64,000 nt of DNA. It comes from Guadua angustifolia. Its lineage: Eukaryota; Streptophyta; Magnoliopsida; Poales; Poaceae. Position 1 is the first letter of the stretch. Every line of letters starts with the position of its first letter. Location: NCBI GenBank assembly GCA_036346375.1, contig CM070501.1:35732539-35796538 (forward strand), written 5' to 3'. Below the pieces are notes generated by a model that was given only the letters and a program-made list of their open reading frames with translations, searched no databases and was not told where the DNA came from. Shown in pieces: positions 56,527 to 64,000 of the stretch. Position numbers and translations under genes: made by a program.

Positions 56527-57477
56527 TCACTCCCCTTTCTTCTCGAGGCAGGTGTTGTTCAGCCGCTCGATGGCCAGTATCAGCGCCTGCGTCCCGAGCC
56601 CGCCCTCTTCGTGCGCGAGCAGAGACACGTAGAGCTGGTGCGCGAGCGCGAGCCCCGGCAGCGCTAGTCCCATGACCTGGCATTCCGACAGGCAGATCCC
56701 GAGGTCCTTCACGAAGTGCCGGACGTAGAACCCGGCCGCCATGTCCCGCTCCAGCATCCGCTTCCCGTACACGTCCAGCAACTTGGATCCCGCCGCGCCG
56801 GTGGAGATGGCCTCCAGCCACCTGGCCACGTCCAGCCCGGCCTTGTGCGCATACACCATGCCCTCCACGAGCCCCACCATGGTGGACGCGATGGCGATCT
56901 GGTTGCCCAATTTCGCGCGCTGCCCCGCGCCAGGCCCGCCCATGTGCAGCGCGCTGCCCATCAGCTGGAAGAGGGGCGCCAGGCGGGCAACGACGGCCGC
57001 GTTGCCGCCGGCGAAGATGGAGAGGGTGCCGTTGCGGGCCCCGCGGTCGCCACCGGAGACGGGGGCGTCGACGGCGGCGCAGCCGGCGGCGGAAGCTGCA
57101 GCGGCTATCTCGGCAGCGAGGGTAGGGTCGGAGGTGGTCATATCGACGAGGACGCCGCCTGGGGAGAGGCCGGCGAGGGCGCCCGTTGAGGGGTCGAGGG
57201 AGGTGGAGCGGACGTCAGAGGGGAAACCCACCATGAGGAAGATGACATCGGCGGCGGCGGCGGCGGCGCGCGGGCTTTCCGCGAGGCGGGCGCCGCGGGA
57301 GACGAGGCCCTGGGCCTTTGAGGACGTGCGGTTGTAGACGGTGAGCGCGTAGCCGGCGGCGAGGAGGTGGCCGGCCATGGACTGGCCCATGACGCCCGTC
57401 CCCACCCAGGCGACGCGAGTGGTGTCCGGAGAGATCGGACGGTCGGAGACGTTCGCGCCAGTGGTGGACGACGACAT
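56527..57477 (-). CDS. 3-hydroxyisobutyrate dehydrogenase-like beta-hydroxyacid dehydrogenase
   Basis: A single-exon frame of 316 residues from the ATG at 57477. Residues 21-31 (RVAWVGTGVMG) form the Rossmann GxGxxG dinucleotide site. NRT at 49-51 fits NADP(H) or NAD(H) binding near the second strand. DAPVSGGDRGARNGTL (137-152) is the substrate signature. Lys189 and Asn193 in GAGQRAKLGNQ are the catalytic pair, and HFVKDL (254-259) the conserved C-terminal motif. Relatives oxidise 3-hydroxyisobutyrate in valine breakdown or reduce glyoxylate and succinic semialdehyde; the substrate cannot be told here. The closest match from memory is plant HIBADH-like 1, described as mitochondrial. An in-frame ATG at 57705 would add a 76-residue Arg/Ser/Ala-rich extension that could be a transit peptide, so the start is uncertain. 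Confidence 0.88.
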   Translation of the reverse strand: MSSSTTGANVSDRPISPDTTRVAWVGTGVMGQSMAGHLLAAGYALTVYNRTSSKAQGLVSRGARLAESPRAAAAAADVIFLMVGFPSDVRSTSLDPSTGALAGLSPGGVLVDMTTSDPTLAAEIAAAASAAGCAAVDAPVSGGDRGARNGTLSIFAGGNAAVVARLAPLFQLMGSALHMGGPGAGQRAKLGNQIAIASTMVGLVEGMVYAHKAGLDVARWLEAISTGAAGSKLLDVYGKRMLERDMAAGFYVRHFVKDLGICLSECQVMGLALPGLALAHQLYVSLLAHEEGGLGTQALILAIERLNNTCLEKKGE

Positions 57478-57705
57478 GGTCGCTGATACTGCTGCTGCGG
57501 CGGCGGCGGCAAGCGGAAAGGGCGGGCGGCGGCGAGTATAGCGGAAGGAATCGGGAGATGCCGGCGAGCATTTGGGGGCGAAGCGGAAGCCTGATAAATT
57601 GGCTGGATGTGCACAGGTGAATTGTCTCAAATGCCCTCTGGTATAGCGACAGCAGATTATGGGCGTGAGGTGCCGACCGCAGCCAGGTACGCCTCCTGAT
57701 TGCAT

Positions 57706-58440
57706 ATGTCACTTGTCAGAGACTTTCGTAACTATTCGTCCCAGTCGCGAATTCATATACGTATCGTTTTAATTATTGATCTAGTCTTTAAAAACAATTT
57801 TAATAACTAATTTTTATTATAATATAGTGATAACATCCAGTAAAATTATAATATTATGAAAATATTTTTTGAAACAAATTTATACATATGATTTAGGTGT
57901 ATCAAGTCTAAATATTTAAAAGACATTAATAGTTAAAGTTTTAAAATTTGACCGCACATATCTCAAAATGGTATTTATATGTGAGACTGCATTTTAAGTA
58001 TAAACTTTGCAGGGACGTGGAGTAAACTGCGAAATACGATCACAATTGTTTTTAGATTTTGTCTGTTAATTTGGCACTAAAACGGAAATGCCCTTTTAGA
58101 TTGATTTGAGTAGTAGTGTGCACTAGATATGTCTTCTACCAGAAGAATAATAGTAGTAAATTAACGTTAGAAATAAATTTGGTGTACAGCTTCCCTCCAT
58201 AAACCACATGTGACGGCCTGACCAGTTACCTAACCTTTCCATTGAGTAGTCAAGGATTAATACATCTGGCTTACTGTCACAATTTGCGTTTGAAGTTCGA
58301 CGTGCTACAATTTTTTGGGCTGCTGGCTGCTATTTTGTTTGCTATCACGTACATTTTAGGCTATCGCGGCTTCTCGGTCGTGTACTCACATTTGGGTTTG
58401 CCACGCAACTTCGGCTACCAACTAAGCAGCCTCAGATCAT
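57706..58440. other. AT-rich intergenic sequence upstream of the dehydrogenase gene
   Basis: No gene was recognised. It should include the dehydrogenase promoter, read leftward, but no clear TATA box was chosen. Confidence 0.35.
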
Positions 58441-58970
58441 AGAATAAAATTTTAGCGAATTTTTGTGAGATCTTGGATTTCGGACGTGGACGATATTTAA
58501 AATCGATCGGATAAAAAAGTTTAAAAATTTAAATTGCTATAGTTTTCCGGAAATTACGGATCTCGCCAAATTCTTGGGTTTATTGACCGGATTTGACCCA
58601 ACAACCCTTAAGAATGTCATTTTCCATAAAAATTTGTTGAAAAGCCGAATTTTGAGACGTTTTATAACTTTAGCAGAAATATTGTTAGATTTTTATATAA
58701 TTGTATAAGCTTGATCATGTTCTCAAAAATTTATGATACTATCTTTATCAGTCTAGGATCATACAGAATTTTTTTACAAAAGAATTGGACCTCATTTGTT
58801 ATCTTTAAAAATCAAAAACAGAATTAACATAACTAAGACAGTAATCTTGTCAGAATTTTATAAATTTGTTTGAGTGTGATTATGATCCAAAGTTTTTATG
58901 AGAGCTTAAGAACTGCCTCAAAACCATTCTTTAAAATTTTCAAAAATTTTAAACTCTTATTTTGCTAATT
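58441..58970. repeat. AT-rich transposon arm related to 16440-17000
   Basis: Successive phrases (ACCGGATTTGACC, CTTAAGAATGTCATTTTCCA, AAAACAGAATTAACATAACT) match 16600-16990 in order. The similarity stops at about 58968, exactly where the AGO4 fragment begins. Confidence 0.6.
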
Positions 58971-59376
58971 CTCTGATTCCTGACCTCTCAAGGCATGAGC
59001 AATTGCACTCATAGGAATTTTTGCCGCAAAGCACAGCTCAACTTTAAAAGTTTTCGTCTGGTATGGCCTTCTCACTCTTTTCCTGTCACTTCCTCAAGGA
59101 CTGTCATTGCCAGGGCTGCCATTTGCAGCAGTCCTAAAAGAAAGAAATACGTGAGCAAGACGAAATGGCAACTACACGTTTAGATCCGGATAAAGTAACA
59201 GAAATAGTTAAAGAGGGTTAATTACTTTCCAGTGGAAACATCTTCCAGCACTACACTAAACTCATTGTTCACTTGTGGAAGAGCACCAATGGTGAACAGG
59301 TCTTCTCACCATCATATGCAAAATCTTTATTAGCAAGCTCAGATGCATATGTCTGCTGGAGTTTGTCAATCACTTT
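58971..59376 (-). pseudogene. AGO4: AGO4-type Argonaute gene fragment
   Basis: Two exon pieces on the minus strand are separated by a 92-bp intron with GT/AG borders (59225-59134). The first (59376-59226) reads LQQTYASELANKDFAYDGEKT and, after a 1-bp deletion, LFTIGALPQVNNEFSVVLED. The second (59133-58971) reads NGSPGNDSP, a TGA, then RKRVRRPYQTKTFKVEL and AAKIPMSAIAHALRGQESE. These match, in order, the N-terminal domain of plant AGO4, the Argonaute of RNA-directed DNA methylation, ahead of its PAZ and PIWI domains. The match ends abruptly at a transposon-arm repeat, and the upstream side runs into the N gap. The stop and frameshift show it is not functional as protein. The retained intron points to DNA-level duplication or capture. 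Confidence 0.8.
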
Positions 59377-59476
59377 NNNNNNNNNNNNNNNNNNNNNNNN
59401 NNNNNNNNNNNNNNNNNNNNNNNNNNNNNNNNNNNNNNNNNNNNNNNNNNNNNNNNNNNNNNNNNNNNNNNNNNNN
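59377..59476. other. Assembly gap of 100 N
   Basis: A run of exactly 100 N is a conventional unknown-size gap. It may hide the rest of the AGO4 fragment. Confidence 0.98.
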
Positions 59477-60039
59477 AACTTCTAGAACCTTGATCCTTAC
59501 CCTATACAAGAATCTAGTGCTAAAGAATAATTTATCCTCTAATCATCTCGTGCACTCTTACTTTAGATGAATTGGTTTGCGACTTCTTGATTGCTTTGGT
59601 TCTTCATGACCACTGAGTCTGTAAACGAGCCGAGCTAGAGCGAGTCTGACCTCCCAAGCTCGAGCTCGGTAAAAACTTGAGTTGAGCTCGAGCGAGTCTG
59701 ACTTGGAGCTAATTTGAAGCGAATCCTTGGAGAAGCATGGTGACTTTAACGGATAAGAGTTAAGATGTAGATTGTCGAGTATGGTGACTCATATATTGTT
59801 TCTAAAGATTTAGAAAAGTACGTTATAACTAGTTGTAGATGAATCCTAATAGAATTATGATTTCTAATTTCTTTTGAAGCAGATTCATACTTTCCTTTAG
59901 AGGACTAAAAAAGCTATATAAACCCATAGAGATTATCATAGAGAATCGAAGCAACCAATAGATAAGTCAGACAAAAGGAGCTTGTCCAAGGCAAAGGTGC
60001 ACGAGAAGATTATATGCTAAATTTTTGTTTATAACTAAA
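59477..60039. other. Intergenic sequence with a truncated CTCGAG-rich repeat
   Basis: 59617-59710 is a short relative of the 27926-28271 element. Nothing else was recognised. Confidence 0.4.
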
Positions 60040-61192
60040 CTGGCAAGGTGCCCCCGCATTTGCGTGGCTAGGTTTCTTTAAAAGTTTGTAGTATAAACTG
60101 ATATATCTTACATGCTTGAGAATATATTAATGTATCTTGTAGGCTATTTATATTTTTAAGACATCAAAAATATTAGAAATGACAATAGATACTTGAAGGA
60201 AAATACAATTTGAGGAAAGTAATTGAAGTATGAGCTTTGTTGGAAGAAAATCATTGAGCATAATAAGTTGTTGGAGTTCTTAGAAACTTAACAACTTTTC
60301 ATCATGCATAGATCATATAACCGCAACTCTTATTATTTCTCTATTAGTAACTCTTATTTTTCAAACTGTATGCAATACACATACCTTTATTTAATTTCGA
60401 GCAATATGTTGGGGCCATAAACCAGAGAATCTTGACCAATTCAAAAGATCATTTGGTGTAGTTGAAATAACGGAATTGAAACTTATTTGGTCAAGTAAGG
60501 GAAACAATTTTATTTTGTTTTTTAATCCGAATTTCAGTTTTAGATTGATATTTAAATACAAATGCAATTACTAATTTTTAATTATTTTTTGTTCCAAATT
60601 CATTTTTATTTTGATGTTTGTATGAAAATAATTTTATTTTTATTGCGAATTTCAGTTTTTTATTGTACTTGACATGGTCTCCTTTTAATCATATGGAAAT
60701 CAAATTTCTATTTTTTATTTTTTATTTCTACTTTCAATGGAATTCAGTATATAAATTCAACTACTAATTTTCATTTAATTTTATTTCAAATTTCAGTTTT
60801 TTTATGTTTGTGTGGAAATCAAATTACTAATTATTTTTTATTTTGTATTCCAATTTTTTCAAATTTTTATTTTGAATTTCAGTTTTTATGTTTGTATGGA
60901 AATTAGATTACTAATTATTGTTTATTTTTTATTCTAAATTTTTATTTATAATTTACATGGACTCTTTCATTTAATCATATAGCGATTAAATTTATAAATT
61001 TATTTTTTATTATGAATTTCAGTTATTTTTGTACTGTACCTGATACGAACTTTTTCTTTTAATCGAGATCGTTATAATCTGGATCAACCATGATCAACGT
61101 TGAAGAACTTATTTTTTCTCTGATTAATGTGATAATTTTTAGCCTTGAGAGCGACCATGGTAGCTTCTTTTCCCTCCGCTTTAATATTATAA
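60040..61192 (-). mobile_element. Helitron-like element, 3' end at left
   Basis: Read on the minus strand, a CCGCA-type hairpin (about 60053-60067) lies about a dozen bases before CCAG|T, a degenerate form of the Helitron CTRR|T end. The next 110 bp match those after the second Helitron end at 61193. The AT-rich body (60480-61030) repeats AATTTCAGTTTTT words. The 5' end was not found, so the right limit is a guess. Confidence 0.4.
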
Positions 61193-61498
61193 CTAGTAAG
61201 GTTACCCGCGCATTTGCGCGGTTAGATTTTTTTAATAGTATGTAGTATCAAATGATATAACTTATATGCTTGAGAATATATTAGCATATTTTGTAGACTA
61301 TTTAGATTTTTAAAACATCATAAACATTAGAAATAATAGAATTTTTTGTTAATAATACATTTTTTATTCGAAATTTCAAAAATATACCACCGGGGAAAAA
61401 ATTTCAAATATACTCATCGTCGCCTGCTTGGTCGGGCGACGAGAACTAAAATAGAAAATACAGGCGACACGAGGCCGTCGGTGGCGATAACCGTGTCC
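61193..61498 (-). mobile_element. Helitron 3' end
   Basis: On the minus strand a 6-bp stem CCGCGC/GCGCGG (61206-61221) precedes CTAG (61193-61196) by about ten bases, followed by T. This is the standard Helitron 3' terminus. The inner 110 bp resemble those of the element at 60040. The sequence then meets the Copia-like repeat at 61499. Confidence 0.6.
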
Positions 61499-61832
61499 GT
61501 AAGTTCAACCTTCATTAGTTATGGTTTTGGTGTTAATGACAAATCTAATCTTGTGTTAATGACAAATCCAATATTGAGTTTATCCCTAATGCGATATTGT
61601 TATTAATGACAAATCTTATATCGAGACTAACTTGTTTATTTAGAATATCTTTGATTAGTCTCATCGCATTGAAAAATGGAAAACCCAAGGTATGTTTGCA
61701 TATTCATTCTAATATTAGTTGCATACTTTGGAGTCAAGTTGAAATATGAATGTCCCTATTGTATTAACCTCAAAATGTGCATTATGTTTCTCAATCCATA
61801 TATTACATGGATGCACATATTTAGGGGGAGTT
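61499..61832 (+). mobile_element. 3' internal end of the right Copia-like element
   Basis: It matches 136-446, including the AGGGGGAG purine tract (about 61823-61830). A short GTTAATGACAAATC unit is repeated near 61532-61600. It has no coding domain. Confidence 0.6.
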
Positions 61833-64000
61833 TGTAGTTTAACTTGAAAGTCTCTTTGTATTGATCAATTCGTTATTGACACATATAAGGATCAAGACAA
61901 AGAAACTAAATCTTTGAGTATATATTCGAATTGCCTAGTTATAAGTATACTCATGGTAATATAGGATATACTCCAATACAATCAATTTGAATATGTGCAT
62001 ATTATCTCCAAGTCAATCATATTTATGCACATATACATGTGGGGTGTAGTCTATAGTTGATGATCTAGAGTAATGATCATTTCCATACAATTTACATATA
62101 TTGGATCATTACTTTCCATCAACATGAGTATATGAAAACTTGTGTAGTTAATATATACTCATATCAATTTAAATGATAATTTAAATTGAGTTCATTTATC
62201 TTAATTAATTATTAACGAACACTTCATCATGTGTTGATGGTGTTCCGTGATTAATTGAGGACAAATGAATAGTTCTTAAGTATAATAAAGCATGAGTTGC
62301 ATTATTGTACTTAAGACACATAAATCATTTCTATTGATTTAGGGTTGTGCTCAATTGATCTAGAGGCATCCATTATGTGTTAATGGAGTGCAAGAGATAA
62401 TTGAGACAACCATGCATCTTGGACTAACTATTTTATGAGTTGTGATTGAGTTAGGTCCAAAGATGGATGAGATGATGAGAACGGGACAAGGACGACATCA
62501 TGAGTTGATGGGCGTCAAGAGTGGATCCCGAAGAGGAGTCGAGTAATGATCCTGGGGGAGTATCAAAGTGAAGATCATAAAGACCCCAAAGGGGATTGCT
62601 TGTGCGCGGCGGCGAAGGTATAATTAGATAGGCTAAGGACTTTGTAGTCTTTGAGTCTAAGGTTTTAATCGCCGCTATTAAGAGGGTTGTCTCTTTGCTT
62701 GAGCTTCATCATATGTTGGTGATCTCAATCCGCGTTCACTCAAGCTCAACCATTTGGATTTGGTTTTTGCATATGGGTTAACCATTTGGCATGTGTTGCG
62801 AATGGGTTAAACTTATGCTTGGTTGCATTTGGTTTTCGCATAATGCTTTGATTTGCATGTGTTGCAAGAAGTGATAAGCTAGTGTGTTGGCTTTTGTGTG
62901 AAGTTCACTTTTGCATGTGTTGCATTAGTTGAAGCTTCATGTTTTGGTTTCGCAAAACAATCTTTCAAAAACCGTGTGGTTGCTTGGAGCTAAGTTTTGC
63001 ATGTGTTGCAAAAGGAGAGAGCTCAAGTATGATTTTATGTTGTGTGTTTGTATGGAGCTAGAGGCTTGCATGTGTTGCGAGTAAAGAGCTCATACGTATG
63101 GTTTTGGTTTTAGTCGAAGTTTGATTTGTGGTTGCATTGAACTAGAGAATTGCATGTGTTGCAATTAGAGAGTTCATGCACCTTGATTTAATGTTGCTTG
63201 GAGCTAGAATTTTGCATGTGTTGCAAAGAGTAGTACTCAAGCATGAAATGATTTTATTGTGTTATTTGCAAGTTCGTTGTGCGAATAAACTGAGGTTTAT
63301 GAGTGTGGAATTCCGAGAGCATGTGAGTAGGGCTTGCAACGGGTGTTGGCAAGTTGACCTGGGTCTCGTGTTGACCTTCACATGGCTAGGGAATTAATCT
63401 CATAAACTCGAGTTTGATTTGCTTATCGTTTTGCAAATAGTCTTTGAGTTGATTGCGAAATGTGTTTTCGCAATTTGGTTTAATTCTTTGAGCATGAGCT
63501 AAGTTGGTGCGAATGTGTTTTGCACATGTGTATGATCATGTGTTGATCATCTTTGTGGCTCAAAGAATGGATTTGGTTTTCGGAGAAATGGATTTGAGTT
63601 AAATCGTGTTTTCTCGATATGGCGGCACTCTGCTGGGTGTGGGAGGTAATACGCAAATGCTTGACTACTGTGAGTTTGCCACCTAGCTTTATTCGAGTAT
63701 TTGTGTTTTCTGTTTTTGGCTCGTGGCACTCTGCTGGCGTGTGGGAGCGGTAGTCTGCATGACTTGATACTCACTGCCCTTAGAGGCGGATAATCTGAAA
63801 ATATAATTTGTTGGGCGACCGTTGGAGTGAGGCGGTACTCTAGCCCTTAGAGGCTGTGAATACCGCACTTTTCTTTATTCGCTTTGAGCCCCAACGGCTA
63901 GTTTTGGCATGGTGGCTATAAAAGGAGGCCTTGGGGGTGTTGGGGCAAGGTTGGGTGTGTGTGGGAGTGTTTTGCATGTGTTGCTCTTTCTCCTTTGCCT
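61833..64000 (+). repeat. 3' LTR of the right Copia-like element, cut by the window end
   Basis: It begins TGTAGTTTAACTTG after the purine tract and has a TATA box at 63917-63923. It holds about 310 bp (61850-62165) absent from the left copy. The block 63590-63900 is unrelated to the left copy's GC-rich block and instead has two direct repeats of GGCACTCTGCTGG and two of CCCTTAGAGGC. Confidence 0.65.
62225..63568 (+). repeat. TGTGT-loop inverted repeats in the right LTR
   Basis: Examples: 62225-62239, 62369-62387, 62496-62510 (loop TGAGT), 63148-63166, 63452-63474, 63507-63525 and 63532-63550. The arms at 63452-63474 (ATTGCGAAA/TTTCGCAAT) pair perfectly over 9 bp, whereas the left copy pairs with a wobble. 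The closing stem at 63483-63493 and 63558-63568 is conserved. Confidence 0.8.

Noticed and set aside
56716..57337. Long plus-strand frames of 157 and 198 codons
   Set aside because: They are antisense to the dehydrogenase, with Ala/Arg-rich low-complexity translation and no domain.

Overview
This window looks like plant nuclear DNA, most likely from a grass. The evidence is intron-containing plant genes (a six-exon Aux/IAA gene, a fragment of an AGO4-type Argonaute), a GC-rich organellar-type RNA methyltransferase gene, grass-type Tourist MITEs, and dense nested retrotransposons. Species cannot be fixed from the sequence alone. A run of 100 N at 59377-59476 shows it is a draft assembly.

Four loci look like functional or recently functional host genes. 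They are a single-exon B3-like (DUF313-type) protein at 5430-6995 (+) with a decayed paralogue at 8559-9441; an Aux/IAA auxin co-repressor at 24563-26786 (+) with six coding exons and a probable leader intron; a SpoU/TrmH-family rRNA 2'-O-methyltransferase at 45577-47106 (-); and a 3-hydroxyisobutyrate dehydrogenase-like beta-hydroxyacid dehydrogenase at 56527-57477 (-). Host-gene fragments are an AGO4 piece (58971-59376), an elongation factor 2 piece (55408-55600) and a small unknown gene whose two halves (30470-30489 and 38850-39283) are separated by an 8.4 kb retrotransposon.

The rest is mostly transposable elements, several with exact target-site duplications (TSDs) that I could read: a 4.6 kb Mutator-like element with about 0.9 kb terminal inverted repeats (18906-23542, 9-bp TSD) carrying a SINE and exon-like fragments; a Ty3/Gypsy chromovirus-like element (30490-38849, TSD ATCTT), itself hit by another family's LTR (36174-37689, TSD CATCA) and a LINE-like tail; a solo LTR (44116-44540); a hAT element (42648-43744); a second hAT remnant (52331-53110); Tourist, Mutator and hAT MITEs; and Helitron ends.

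Both edges of the window carry the 3' part and 3' LTR of the same Copia-like family (136-3287 and 61499-64000). The most unusual signal is here. Each LTR contains some twenty short inverted repeats whose arms differ in sequence but stay self-complementary, mostly around the same five-base loop TGTGT. Some arms differ between the two copies and still pair. The two LTRs also carry unrelated sequence modules just upstream of the same TATA box.
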